This document shows positions 29,138 through 38,800 of a stretch of DNA of 64,000 nucleotides, piece by piece. The stretch is from Paenibacillus sp. JJ-223. GTDB lineage: Bacteria > Bacillota > Bacilli > Paenibacillales > Paenibacillaceae. Numbering within the stretch: position 1 is the first letter of the stretch; the number at the start of each line of letters is the position of its first letter. Under the pieces are notes generated by a model that saw nothing but the letters and a program-made list of their open reading frames with translations, was not told where the DNA came from and searched no databases. The translations under genes and the position numbers were made by a program. The DNA lies in contig NZ_CAKMMP010000008.1 in NCBI RefSeq assembly GCF_927798175.1, positions 124,001 through 188,000 of the forward strand, in the 5' to 3' direction.

Positions 29138-29458
29138 TTAAAACACCAAAAAGCACAACCCGCCCATGATGCAAGCGACACCCACCCAGCGCAGCGGTCC
29201 TACATTTTCTTTGAACACCCATCGGGCAATCAAAAGTGTCCATACATACGTCAGCGCATTAGCCGGAAGAACTACGGTCAGCGGAAGGAAGCGCAGCAGC
29301 AAAATGTTAAGCAACGCCCCAACCCCGTAAAATCCAAGTCCTCCTAACACATGCAGCCGTTTGCGACTGTCGGCGTATGCTTTGAGCCCGGCTCCGCCAA
29401 TCGCTCCGCAAAGCGTCATGACAACAAGCACAACCGCCATCCAGCTATCGTTCCACAC
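29138..29458 (-). CDS. SMR/EamA-type four-helix membrane protein, ArnF-like half
   Basis: A 106-residue protein with four membrane segments, containing GGAGLKAYADSRKRLH after the first and LPLTVVLPANALTYVWTLL in the third. Small four-helix proteins of this group pair to form drug exporters (EmrE) or lipid-sugar flippases (ArnE/ArnF). Its start overlaps the stop of the sister gene by 14 bases, so the two are likely made in equal amounts and form a heterodimer. Position inside a polyprenyl-sugar operon favours the flippase role; this is inference. Confidence 0.75.
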   Translation of the reverse strand: MWNDSWMAVVLVVMTLCGAIGGAGLKAYADSRKRLHVLGGLGFYGVGALLNILLLRFLPLTVVLPANALTYVWTLLIARWVFKENVGPLRWVGVACIMGGLCFLVF

Positions 29459-29774
29459 TGGTTAACGTCACCCCGATTCCAAGCAGCAGGACGGCAGCAA
29501 GTTTCTGCAGCGTAATGTCCTCCCCCAGCAAAAAATGGCCGTACAGCAGTGCGAATACATAACTCGTACACATCAGGGGATAGGCGACCGACAGTTTTTC
29601 CAGCGAGAAAGCCTTGATCATCAGCACCGCTCCCAATCCGTAACACGCGAATCCAAACCCAAGGTAGATCCACTCCTCCAGCCCCCACTTCCAGAAGAGC
29701 TGGCCCGTTGCCGTCAGGAACGCCGAAAACAGCATGAACATTTTGCCTGTATGGCGTCCTGTCATTTTCCCCAT
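29445..29774 (-). CDS. SMR/EamA-type four-helix membrane protein, ArnE-like half
   Basis: A 109-residue protein with four membrane segments. SAFLTATGQLFWKWG in the first helix and SVAYPLMCTSYVFALLYG with FLLGEDITLQKLAAVLLL later follow the ArnE pattern (AYP, then a Gly-Glu before the last helix). TGGAGG with a 7-base spacer lies inside the end of the phosphatase gene, and the reading frames overlap by 13 bases. See the sister gene for the proposed heterodimer. Confidence 0.78.
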   Translation of the reverse strand: MGKMTGRHTGKMFMLFSAFLTATGQLFWKWGLEEWIYLGFGFACYGLGAVLMIKAFSLEKLSVAYPLMCTSYVFALLYGHFLLGEDITLQKLAAVLLLGIGVTLTSVER

Positions 29775-30406
29775 GATAGTTCCTCCATATCTGGCACGCT
29801 CCTGTTGATGAAATATCGCCGAGCCACCAAATTCATCACGGGCAGGTCTGAAAGTGAATCAGAATAGGAGCATGAATGTTCATAATCAATGGTCATCCCT
29901 TGTTCCTCCAGATAGGACAGGATGCGGCGCACTTTCTCTTCTCCCTTGCAATTGCTTCCCTCGATAGAACACTTGTACCCTGTCCCATCGGGCCGGCGCG
30001 CAAGTTCGGTACCGATCACATGATCGACCCAAGATAAGGTCTGAAAATACTTCATGTAGGCATGGGGAGATGCCGTCACGAGCAGCACATGGTACCCTTC
30101 TTTCTTGCGCTGCATCATCTCCATATTGGCCTCAGCGAACATCGCTGTGCGGAGCCGACTTTCAAAGAAATGCTCCAGATCAGCCTCGGACATCCGTTCA
30201 ATTCCTTTAAAATAAGAGCGCTTGACCCGCTCTACTTTCATCAATCCCGCTTTGTAGAGCATGGTATGTAGTCCGATCATCGGAAGCTGCAACGCCAGTG
30301 CCGGAAAACGGCGAATGCCATAACTTACAAACTGGAACATGGAATCGCTGCGTATAATCGTTTTATCAATATCGAAAATGGCAATTTTCGTGCTTTTCAA
30401 ACTCAA
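29762..30406 (-). CDS. HAD-IB family phosphatase
   Basis: A 214-residue HAD hydrolase of the SerB-like subgroup. Motif I is IFDIDKTI (Asp12, Asp14), motif II LLVTASPHAYM, and motif IV YSDSLSDLPVM. A helical cap lies between motifs I and II. HAD-IB domains are often fused or adjacent to UbiA-type phosphoribosyltransferases, where removal of the 5-phosphate from a polyprenyl-phosphoryl phosphopentose would be their task. That role is inferred here. It uses a TTG start behind AAGGAGGA with a 6-base spacer, 25 bases after the UbiA gene. Confidence 0.82.
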   Translation of the reverse strand: MSLKSTKIAIFDIDKTIIRSDSMFQFVSYGIRRFPALALQLPMIGLHTMLYKAGLMKVERVKRSYFKGIERMSEADLEHFFESRLRTAMFAEANMEMMQRKKEGYHVLLVTASPHAYMKYFQTLSWVDHVIGTELARRPDGTGYKCSIEGSNCKGEEKVRRILSYLEEQGMTIDYEHSCSYSDSLSDLPVMNLVARRYFINRSVPDMEELSWGK

Positions 30407-30431
30407 CCTTGTTCCTCCTTGTTACGGATGG

Positions 30432-31352
30432 TTATTCAAAAATGGAAAATATAACGATAACCGCAGCCACATACAGAATGACGGTGATCAATATAGGCTT
30501 ATCCTCAAACAAAACACGGTCGGGAGAGCCGCCTTTGTTCTTCATATGAACCAAATATAGATAACGGAACATGCCGTAAATGACAAGCGGGATCGTCCAC
30601 ATCAAATGAATCGTCCGGTTGGACGTGAACGTAAACAGCGAATAACTGATAATGGTCGCCGTAGTCACAATCGTGTTGAATTGATCGAGCAGCGTAACAG
30701 AATAATGATCCAAAACCTTACGATGCGATCCCGTATTGCCTTCCAGCAGTACGAGTTCGTGACGCCGTTTACCGATAGCCAAAAATAGCGACAACAGCAT
30801 CGTACAGATCAGAAACCATGGCGTAAAAGGAACATGAATCAGCACACCCCCGGCAATCGCACGCAGCACAAACCCGGCGGCAATCGTCATGACATCCATG
30901 ATCACTATATGTTTGAGCACAAACGAATACGATACATTAAGCGCAAAATAGACGATGCACAACACGCCGAATAATGGGTTTAACATCATTGCCGAGCCTA
31001 CGGACAAGACCAGCAACCCGATTCCAAACCCAAGCGCCTGACGGGGGCTCACTTGTCCCGATGCGATCGGGCGGTTTCTTTTCACGGGATGCTGGCGATC
31101 CCGTTCGCGGTCCACGTAATCGTTCAAAATATATACGCAGCCTGCCACCAGACTGAACAGGAAAAAACCGACGAGTGTGGCGATGACCGTTTCTGTTCGA
31201 ATTTCCTCAAAAGAAAAAACCAAAGCGGCAAAAAGCAGCAAATTTTTCGTCCATTGCTTTGGGCGCAGCAGGCGGATATACCCCGCCACCACGCTTTCGT
31301 CCGTTTTGCTTGCAGATGATGAAATATTTGGACGTGATGATAACAACCTCAT
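30432..31352 (-). CDS. UbiA-type prenyltransferase, polyprenyl-phosphate phosphoribosyltransferase-like
   Basis: A 306-residue membrane protein with about nine helices. RPKQWTKNLLLFA near the start, NDYVDRERDRQHPVKRNRPI (Asp78, Asp81, Asp85) and the second motif VIMDVMTIAAGFVLRAIAGG are the pattern of decaprenyl-phosphate 5-phosphoribosyltransferase (mycobacterial Rv3806c) rather than of ubiquinone or heme O enzymes. The known reaction joins PRPP to a polyprenyl phosphate. The ATG at 31352 follows AAGGGAG. It leads a tight five-gene operon and has a good SigA promoter. The sugar could stay ribose or be epimerised elsewhere; no DprE1/DprE2 genes adjoin. Confidence 0.85.
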   Translation of the reverse strand: MRLLSSRPNISSSASKTDESVVAGYIRLLRPKQWTKNLLLFAALVFSFEEIRTETVIATLVGFFLFSLVAGCVYILNDYVDRERDRQHPVKRNRPIASGQVSPRQALGFGIGLLVLSVGSAMMLNPLFGVLCIVYFALNVSYSFVLKHIVIMDVMTIAAGFVLRAIAGGVLIHVPFTPWFLICTMLLSLFLAIGKRRHELVLLEGNTGSHRKVLDHYSVTLLDQFNTIVTTATIISYSLFTFTSNRTIHLMWTIPLVIYGMFRYLYLVHMKNKGGSPDRVLFEDKPILITVILYVAAVIVIFSIFE

Positions 31353-31417
31353 CGTCTCCCTTCCCAAAAAACTCCATTAACATTCATTTTACTACACAAA
31401 TAATAAACGAAAAATAA

Positions 31418-31446
31418 ATAATAAATCACTTGGTACTTTTTGTAAA
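31418..31446 (-). promoter_or_regulatory. SigA-type promoter of the UbiA operon
   Basis: TTTACA (-35) and TATTAT (-10) with a 17-base spacer on the minus strand, ending 65 bases before the UbiA start. Both hexamers match consensus at 5 of 6 positions. Confidence 0.75.
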
Positions 31447-31474
31447 GACAAAACTAAGAAATTGCGAGACAAAA

Positions 31475-31501
31475 CAAAAAAGAGACCTTTTCGGTCTCTT
31501 T
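31475..31501 (-). terminator. terminator of the dapL transcript
   Basis: AGAGACC and GGTCTCT with a short loop, flanked by A- and T-runs so that it works in both directions. It separates dapL from the UbiA operon. Confidence 0.8.
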
Positions 31502-31526
31502 TCATATCAACGAATGATTTGACATT

Positions 31527-32780
31527 TTAAAATTCGAACTTCACGTCGCTCAGGCGGCGTTTGATTTCAGCAATGACACGCTTCTCTTCTTCTTCGCCTT
31601 GAGCGATGAAGGTAACCGAGAAACGCACGAAGTTGCCGGCATCATCCCAAGGCACCGACGAAATCAGTTTTTCGCGAATCAGGAACTGGGAGAAATCCTC
31701 GCCGGATTCGAAACGGCGTCCGCCGACAACACCCTTAGGAGCTTCGACATACAGGAAGAAGGAGCCTTTCGGTTTCTCTGCTTTGAAGCCAAGTTCGTTC
31801 AACGCGGACACGAGCAAATCGTGACGGCGGGAATATTTCTCCGCGATTTTCTCGGTAATTTCCGGATGGCTCAAGCCATAGGCCGCAGCCTTTTGGATCG
31901 CGATGAACTGACCGGAATCGTTGTTGTCTTTTACGTCGCTGAACGCTTTGACAACAAGCGGATTGCCTGCCACAAACCCGATTCTCCAGCCTGTCATGTT
32001 GTAGGATTTGGACAAGGAATGCAGCTCCACGCCAACATCCTTCGCTCCAGGTACGGACAGGAAGCTGAACGGTTTGTTTCCGTCGTAAGTCAATGCTGCA
32101 TACGGAGCATCATGTACGACGACAACGCTGTATTTTTGGGCCCACTCGACCACTTCAGTGAAAAACTCAACCGTTGCGGCTGCACCCGTAGGATTGTTTG
32201 GATAGTTCAAGTAAAGCAGTTTCGCGCGTTTAGCGATATCTTCCGGAATGGAGGACAGGTCAGGCAGGAAGTTGTTCTCTTTCGTCAATTGAACGTTATA
32301 CACTTCTCCCCCGAGGTACTTCGTGTGTGTACCCATAACCGGATAGCCCGGAACCGTCATGATGGTCACGTCGCCAGGATTAATAAAGCAGGAAGGCATC
32401 ATGGCCAAAGCCGGCTTGGAACCGATCGAGTGCACGATTTCCGTTGCGGCATCGATGCCGTCCACGTTAAAAACGTTTTTCAGGTAGGCCGCAGCGGCTT
32501 CCTTGAATTCAGGAATACCGTTGTCTGCATAACCGCGGTTCTCCGGTTTGGCTGCTTCTTCAGCCAATGCGGCAACGATGCCTGCATCTGCCATCTCGTC
32601 AGGCTCGCCAACGCCGAGGTCAATCAGTTCAACATCCGGAAAATCCTTTTTGGCGGAAGCTTTGGCGCGTTTGATTTTTTCGAATTTATAAATGTTCGTG
32701 TCTTTGCCATAGTTAGCGCCACCGATGCGGTCAGCGAAGTTGGTCTGGATGTAGGTTTCTTGATATTTGTCGATACTCAT
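31527..32780 (-). CDS. dapL: LL-diaminopimelate aminotransferase
   Basis: A 417-residue class I aminotransferase that makes LL-diaminopimelate from tetrahydrodipicolinate in one step, for lysine and peptidoglycan. Motifs: ELIDLGVGEPDEMAD near the start, LNYPNNPTGA in the middle, and the PLP lysine in SLSKSYNMTGWRIG. The GVGEPDEMAD and GYADNGIPEFK stretches fit the DapL group better than aspartate aminotransferases. GAGGAG lies 12 bases before ATG 32780; a nearer ATG at 32792 has no spacer. MurE in this window is the diaminopimelate-adding type, which matches. Confidence 0.85.
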   Translation of the reverse strand: MSIDKYQETYIQTNFADRIGGANYGKDTNIYKFEKIKRAKASAKKDFPDVELIDLGVGEPDEMADAGIVAALAEEAAKPENRGYADNGIPEFKEAAAAYLKNVFNVDGIDAATEIVHSIGSKPALAMMPSCFINPGDVTIMTVPGYPVMGTHTKYLGGEVYNVQLTKENNFLPDLSSIPEDIAKRAKLLYLNYPNNPTGAAATVEFFTEVVEWAQKYSVVVVHDAPYAALTYDGNKPFSFLSVPGAKDVGVELHSLSKSYNMTGWRIGFVAGNPLVVKAFSDVKDNNDSGQFIAIQKAAAYGLSHPEITEKIAEKYSRRHDLLVSALNELGFKAEKPKGSFFLYVEAPKGVVGGRRFESGEDFSQFLIREKLISSVPWDDAGNFVRFSVTFIAQGEEEEKRVIAEIKRRLSDVKFEF

Positions 32781-32886
32781 AGCGATATTCATCTCCTCGT
32801 TTTGACGCAAGTTTCTATTCCACTATGAAGCATTTACATGGTCTTATCCATGGACAAAACACCCGAACATTTGTACTTTCAGCGTC

Positions 32887-33888
32887 CTAACGGCTGCGCA
32901 ATGAGGCGAGAACATCCTCCATGTCCTGCGGCAGCGGAGCCGTGAATTCCATATATTCCCCGCTCGTCGGATGCACGAATCCAAGCACTGCCGCATGCAA
33001 TGCCTGTCCTTGCATTTTAATACCTTTGTTGCGACCGTATACCGGATCGCCGACCAACGGATGCCCGATGAATTTCATGTGCACCCGGATCTGATGCGTA
33101 CGTCCCGTTTCCAGCTTCAGTTCAAGCAACGTATAATCATTGATGCGCTCTGTAACAGTGAAGTGAGTCACTGCATGCTTGCTGTTTCGTTCCGTGACGG
33201 TATACATTTTCCGATCATGAGGGTCACGGCCAATCGGGGCATCAATCGTGCCTTGATCGTGGCTGAGATGGCCGTGCACAAGCGCAATGTAACGCCGATT
33301 TACGCTGTGTTCCTTTAGCTGTGCAGCCAGGGAAGCATGCGCACGATCGTTTTTGGCCGCCATGAGCAGTCCCGATGTGTCTTTGTCGATCCGATGCACG
33401 ATTCCGGGACGAAGCTCGCCGTTAATGCCTGACAAGTCCTTGCAGTGGTACATCAACGCGTTCACGAGCGTCCCGGACAGATGGCCGGGTGCAGGATGAA
33501 CGACGAGGCCGCGCGGTTTGTTGACCACGATGACATCGCTGTCTTCATATACGACTTCCAGCGGAATGTCCTCGGCAGCAATCTCCACCGCGGCAGGCTC
33601 CGGAATCTCAAGCACCACGACGTCGCCTTCGGACAACTTGGCATTCGCTTTCGTCGCGCTGCCATTGACCGTAACCAATCCATCACCGATCCACAATTGG
33701 ACTTGAGAGCGGGATACGTCCTCCAGCGACTCCGTAATATATTTGTCAATGCGCTCCTTTTTATGCTCGGGAGCTACAGTCCATTCCATTCGTTCTTTGC
33801 CTTGAAGAAGATCGTCTTCCTGGCCGTATTTTCCCAAAGCGGAGACGTCTTCCTGACTTTTTGCTGCGTCATCAAAACGGTTACTCAT
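32887..33888 (-). CDS. RluD-family 23S rRNA pseudouridine synthase
   Basis: A 333-residue enzyme: an N-terminal S4 RNA-binding domain (SRSQVQLWIGDGLVTVNG) and a catalytic domain with the RluA/RluD motif HRIDKDTSGLLM, whose Asp is catalytic, followed by GRTHQIRVHM. It converts uridines to pseudouridine in rRNA. It follows lspA with an 8-base overlap, the same pairing seen as lspA-ylyB in Bacillus. Start ATG 33888 has AAGGGA upstream; an ATG three codons earlier is possible. Confidence 0.9.
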   Translation of the reverse strand: MSNRFDDAAKSQEDVSALGKYGQEDDLLQGKERMEWTVAPEHKKERIDKYITESLEDVSRSQVQLWIGDGLVTVNGSATKANAKLSEGDVVVLEIPEPAAVEIAAEDIPLEVVYEDSDVIVVNKPRGLVVHPAPGHLSGTLVNALMYHCKDLSGINGELRPGIVHRIDKDTSGLLMAAKNDRAHASLAAQLKEHSVNRRYIALVHGHLSHDQGTIDAPIGRDPHDRKMYTVTERNSKHAVTHFTVTERINDYTLLELKLETGRTHQIRVHMKFIGHPLVGDPVYGRNKGIKMQGQALHAAVLGFVHPTSGEYMEFTAPLPQDMEDVLASLRSR

Positions 33889-34375
33889 GCGTTTCATTCC
33901 CTTCAATCTTTGCAGCGGCTTTCTCTCTGCGTCCTTCAAGCAGCGTTTCAAGCACGATCAAGGCCACCCCGATACATATGGCCGAGTCGGCAATGTTAAA
34001 GATGGGAAACGTATAACTTCCAAAATTAAGCTGAACAAAGTCAACGACTTCACCGGTCAATGCCCGGTCCAGGAAGTTGCCGATCGCCCCCCCAAGCACC
34101 AGACTAAGTGCTACAGGCAGCAATTTGTGCGGACTGTTTTTTACTTTTTGCAAATACCATACCAGAGCAACAACTACAACAATGGTCACCACGATAAAAA
34201 ACCAGCGTTGGTTTTGCAAAATGCCAAACGCCGCGCCGGCATTGCGGTGAGAGGTAATAACGAAGAAATTGCCGATGACCGGAATTTCGTCGCCGATGTT
34301 CATTTGTGTCGCGACCAGGTATTTTACGCCCTGATCCACCAAAAAAACGATAAAAGCGAGGATATAGTACACCAC
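33881..34375 (-). CDS. lspA: lipoprotein signal peptidase
   Basis: A 164-residue membrane aspartyl protease that removes signal peptides of lipoproteins. Four membrane segments; the first motif is FLVDQGVKYLV and the catalytic Asp pair lies in GNFLDR and FNIADSAI. A GTG at 34375 gives the family's usual start (Met-Val-Tyr-Tyr) with GGAG upstream. Longer frames extend upstream but would be atypical. It would process the two lipoproteins encoded at 7.5 and 12.8 kb, among others. Confidence 0.93.
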   Translation of the reverse strand: MVYYILAFIVFLVDQGVKYLVATQMNIGDEIPVIGNFFVITSHRNAGAAFGILQNQRWFFIVVTIVVVVALVWYLQKVKNSPHKLLPVALSLVLGGAIGNFLDRALTGEVVDFVQLNFGSYTFPIFNIADSAICIGVALIVLETLLEGRREKAAAKIEGNETHE

Positions 34376-34605
34376 GTTTTTTGTCACTCCGATCTTGTCT
34401 TTTCCATACGATACCAGGCTTTGCGCCAGACTTGTCCATTGTAGCACAGCTGTTTGGAAATCGTCCACGGCCCGTGCGAAAGGCGGCTTCATGGCAAAAA
34501 GGATAACATTTTCCTTCTGTATTCCTGCCCGAAATGGCACATCCTACAACGGAGTACACATTCGGCTTAGCAGGTTCAACATATCGCTGCGGAAAGGGGA
34601 ATACC

Positions 34606-35343
34606 ATGGCACATCTATCACCGGAACAGTTACATTCCTTGCGTACCCAACTGATCACCGAGAAACGGCACATCGAACATCGGCTTGCCGAGAACGAACA
34701 TTATGGGCTAGGCGATTCAATGAAATTGCAGACCGGCGAGCTTTCCCCCATCGATAATCACCCGGGAGACGTAGGCACAGAAATGTACGAACGTGCAAAA
34801 GACATCTCCTTGCTGGAACATGATGAATTTCAGGTGGAACGAATTGCTTCCGCTTTGCAATCCATGGACGAAGGGAGATACGGCATCTGTGTCGTTTGCA
34901 GGCAGCCGATTTCCTTTGAGCGTCTTCAAGCCGTGCCTTATACCCAGTATTGCGTCGACCATCAACCCGGCCATGTCTCCAGCGACCGACCTGTCGAAGA
35001 ACAATTTTTGGAACCTCCCTTTGGCCGAACAAGTTTGGATGAGCGCGAGGACCAAAACGGTTTCGATGGGGAAGACGCATGGCAAATCGTCGAGAGCTGG
35101 GGAACATCCAATACTCCGGCCATGGCCGAAGGCTCGGACATCGACAGCTATGATGTGATGTCGATCGAAGCTACAGATGAAGTCGAAGGCTGCGTTGAAG
35201 CGTATGAAAGCTTTGTGGCCACCGATATTTACGGGCATGACGTATCCATCGTACGAAACCGGCAATACAAGGAATACCTTGAACGAGGCGAAGGCGAAGG
35301 ATTGCTTGAACCGGATGTCGAATTTTCCGATGATTTATATTGA
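34606..35343 (+). CDS. YteA/TraR-DksA-like zinc-finger protein
   Basis: A 245-residue soluble protein. The N-terminal half is helical with NHPGDVGTEMYERAKDISL, the motif of YteA-like sporulation proteins, followed by YGICVVCRQPISFERL and YCVDHQ, a DksA/TraR zinc finger with a CxxC pair and a Cys-His pair. The C-terminal ~110 residues are acidic and repeat SYDVMS and AYESFVATD-like stretches. The role is unknown; sporulation is suggested by family. AAAGGGG lies before ATG 34606. It is divergent from lspA. Confidence 0.8.
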   Translation: MAHLSPEQLHSLRTQLITEKRHIEHRLAENEHYGLGDSMKLQTGELSPIDNHPGDVGTEMYERAKDISLLEHDEFQVERIASALQSMDEGRYGICVVCRQPISFERLQAVPYTQYCVDHQPGHVSSDRPVEEQFLEPPFGRTSLDEREDQNGFDGEDAWQIVESWGTSNTPAMAEGSDIDSYDVMSIEATDEVEGCVEAYESFVATDIYGHDVSIVRNRQYKEYLERGEGEGLLEPDVEFSDDLY

Positions 35344-35359
35344 GGCTGCCCGTTAATTC

Positions 35360-35731
35360 CTAATACGTATTCAATTCAAGCTGACGCTGAACGATACGAA
35401 CAATATCGGCTATATAATCCCCCACGATTGGCAGGTTCAATGCACCAAGCATCTGTAATAAATAAATGATCGTCGCTGCAAAAAAAGTAAAGCCGATCGC
35501 AATGCCCACTCCTCTGGCAGCTCCGGATAACAGATTAAGCCCAATCAGCTTCCAGGGGCGATACAGCAGCTCCGTATATTGCGAAATGCGGGAACGTTCC
35601 AGTTCCTGAGCGATTCGGCTCGTCAGGGTGAACAGCTCCTTTATTTGTTCGTTCGAGTCCAATGTAGGCGGAACGGAAGATGTTGTCTTCGCCTGTGCTT
35701 CGGTTGACGGTTTATTCTTTGGTTCAGTCAT
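35360..35731 (-). CDS. DUF5665 membrane protein
   Basis: A 123-residue protein with a polar N-terminus, the stretch ELERSRISQYTELLYRPWKLI, one long hydrophobic region GVGIAIGFTFFAATIIYLLQML and a tail ending DIVRIVQRQLE. This order is that of DUF5665 proteins, conserved in Bacillales and Clostridia, of unknown function. It converges with the YteA-like gene, 16 bases apart. Confidence 0.75.
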   Translation of the reverse strand: MTEPKNKPSTEAQAKTTSSVPPTLDSNEQIKELFTLTSRIAQELERSRISQYTELLYRPWKLIGLNLLSGAARGVGIAIGFTFFAATIIYLLQMLGALNLPIVGDYIADIVRIVQRQLELNTY

Positions 35732-35810
35732 GATTTCCGCTCATTTCTGTATGGGGTTTATACCATAATGGCAATGTACACCATATAGTCATTGCCCATT
35801 TGCCTTAAAA

Positions 35811-35853
35811 TCAAACGAGCCGGGAAACAGGGTAACCCTGACTCCGCGGCTCG
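35811..35853 (-). terminator. terminator of ileS
   Basis: CGAGCCG and CCGGCTCG with inner CAGGG/CCCTG pairing, then TTTGATTTT on the minus strand, about 40 bases beyond the ileS stop. Confidence 0.75.
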
Positions 35854-35891
35854 TGTGCATGTTTTTCGTATGATATGTTCGGGTACTCCAA

Positions 35892-38800
35892 CTACTCGAT
35901 CGCTACACCGATGTTTTTACCGGCAGCTTCGACACGTTCCATGGACTCACTGGAACCAAAAGCCACGTCCGTCACGAGCACGTTTTCACGCAGCACATGA
36001 TCGAAAGCTTCGATGGCTGCCTGCAATTCGGCATCGACGTCCAGCGTCAGGCGCACTCTTTTCTCGATCGGCAGATCGAGTTTTTTGCGTGTATCCTGAA
36101 CCACGCGCACCACTTCGCGAACCAGGCCTTCCTGTTCCAGCTCAGGCGTGATTTCGGTATTGAGTGCAACCGTCAATCCATATCCTGAAGCGGAAGCAAA
36201 GCCGGTTTTGGCTTGTTTTTCAACCAGCAGCTCTTCTTCGGTCACTTGCAATTCTTCCCCATCCGGAGAAACGACATTGAATCGGCCCTCTGTTACCACT
36301 TTGCGCGTCTCATCCGGCGTCATGCCTTTGAACAGGTTTTGCAAGAATCCAACGTTTTTGCCATATTTCTTGCCGGCTACTTTCAGGTTCAGCTTCAACG
36401 TGAAGTCAACGAAATCGGCGTCGTTATGCTCAGCCCGGATCGTTTTTACGTTGATCTCTTCCTTGATGATATCCTCATAGTCGGAGAGATTGAAGCCTTT
36501 GTCCAGAGAAACGATCAGTTCGGACAACGGTTGACGCGTTTTCACGCCGGTCTCGTTACGCACATTGCGTGCCAACTCAACTACCCGGCGAGCCGTCTCC
36601 ATATCCCGTTCCAATTCCAAATCGATCAAAGACTCGTTCGCTGCCGGATAGTCATCCATATGCACGCTTTCGCCGTTGCTCAAATTCAGATAGATGTCTT
36701 CCGCCAGCATCGGCGTAAATGGAGCCACCAATTTGGCTGTTGTCACGAGCACCTCAGTCAGCGTGCGGTATGCATCCAATTTATCCTCAGTCAGTCCGCT
36801 GCCCCAGAAACGATCGCGGGAACGGCGGATATACCAGTTGCTGAGCTCATCGACAAACGCTTCGATCGCTTTGGAGGAGTTCAGATAATCGTTAACGTTC
36901 AGCGCCTTTTCAACAACAAGGATCAGGCTGTTCAATCTGGACAGAATCCAGCGATCCAGATTGTGGGCAGACACTTTGAACGGATGTTCTTGCGGATCGA
37001 ATCCGTCAATCGTCGCATACAGCGTCAAGAATGCATGGGTATTCACCAACGTATCGACCATTTTGGATTTGGCTTCCGCCACGATGCCTTTGGAGAAACG
37101 TTTGCTGTTCCATGGCGCGCTGTCCGAGAGCAGGGCCCAACGGAATGCATCGGTACCGAACTCTTCGATGACATCCCATGGATCGATGACATTGCCCTTG
37201 GATTTGGACATTTTTTGCCCATTCTCATCCAGTACGTGTCCGGTTGCCATAACCGCTTTGTATGGCGCTTTGCCTGTCAGCAATGTGGAAACCGCCAGCA
37301 GGCTGTAGAACCAGCCGCGCGTCTGGTCGATCCCTTCGCAGATCATGTCTGCAGGGAACTGCTGCGCAAAGATATCTTGATTCTCAAACGGATAATGCTG
37401 CTGCGCAAATGGCATGGAGCCGCTGTCGAACCAAACGTCGATCACTTCCGGCGTACGTTTCATTTCATATTTTCCGCAAGAGCTGAGTACCTTCACTTCA
37501 TCGACGTAAGGCTTGTGCAATTCCAGGTTTTCCGGTACATCCCCGATCGCGCGAGCACGCAGTTCGGCAATGCTGTGCGGAGCAAACTGTTCGCCGGTCT
37601 CCTCGCACACCCAGATGTTCAGCGGTGTTCCCCAGTACCGGTCACGGCTGATGTTCCAATCCACCAGATCTTCGAGGAATTTGCCGAAACGTCCTTCGCG
37701 AACATGACCCGGATACCACTCCACTTCACTGTTGTTGGCGATCAATTGGTCTCTGATCGCAGTCGTTTGGATAAACCAGCTGTCCATGGCGTAGTACAGC
37801 AGAGGTGTATCGCAACGCCAGCAGAATGGATAGCTGTGCTCGTATTTTTCTTTGCTGAACAGGCGCCCTTTTTCAGACAGGTATCTCACGATGTCCACAT
37901 CGCAATCTTTGACGAAACGTCCGGCAAAATCAGTAACCTGAGCTACGAATTTACCCTCCAGATCAACCATGTTCACAAAACTGATGCCGTTCTCGCGGCA
38001 AACGCGATAGTCGTCCTCGCCATGAGCAGGCGCCATGTGTACGATCCCTGTACCGCTTGCATCGGTTACGAAGCCTGCGCCCAGGATGATATTGGTTTTC
38101 TCTGCTTTAATGTAGTTGAATGGAGGATCATAGGTTTTGCCAACCAGGTCGGAACCTTTCAGTGTGCCAATGACTTCATATTCACCTTTTGCGTCTTTCA
38201 TGACTTTCTCGACCAGGTTAGTCGCCATGATGTACACTTCACCATTCTGGCTTACGCGGGAATATTCCATGTCCGGATTCACCGCAAGCGCAACGTGGGA
38301 TGGCAGCGTCCATGGCGTTGTCGTCCATGCCAGTACAAATTCTCCGCTGTCATCCAGCTTGAATTTGGCAGTAGCACTGAGGTCTTTAACATCCTTGTAT
38401 CCTTGGGCAACCTCATGGGAGCTCAGCGTTGTCTGACAAGAAGGACAATACGGGCTTACGCGATGACCGCGATACAGCAGCCCTTTCTCGTGAATGGTCG
38501 CAAGGATGTTCCACACGCTTTCGATATAGTTGTTGTCGAGCGTGATATAAGGGTTATCCATGTCCGTCCAGTAGGCGATGCCTTCGGTCAGGTCTCTCCA
38601 TTGTTGCTCATATTCAAAAACGCTGGCTTTGCATTCATTGATGAACTTTTCCACGCCATAATCTTCGATTTCCCATTTATGAGAGATGCCCAGTTTCTTC
38701 TGCACGCCCAGCTCCACCGGCAAACCATGTGTATCCCAGCCCGCTTTGCGCACGACGCGATATCCCTTCATCGTATTGTAACGGCCGATAAAGTCTTTGA

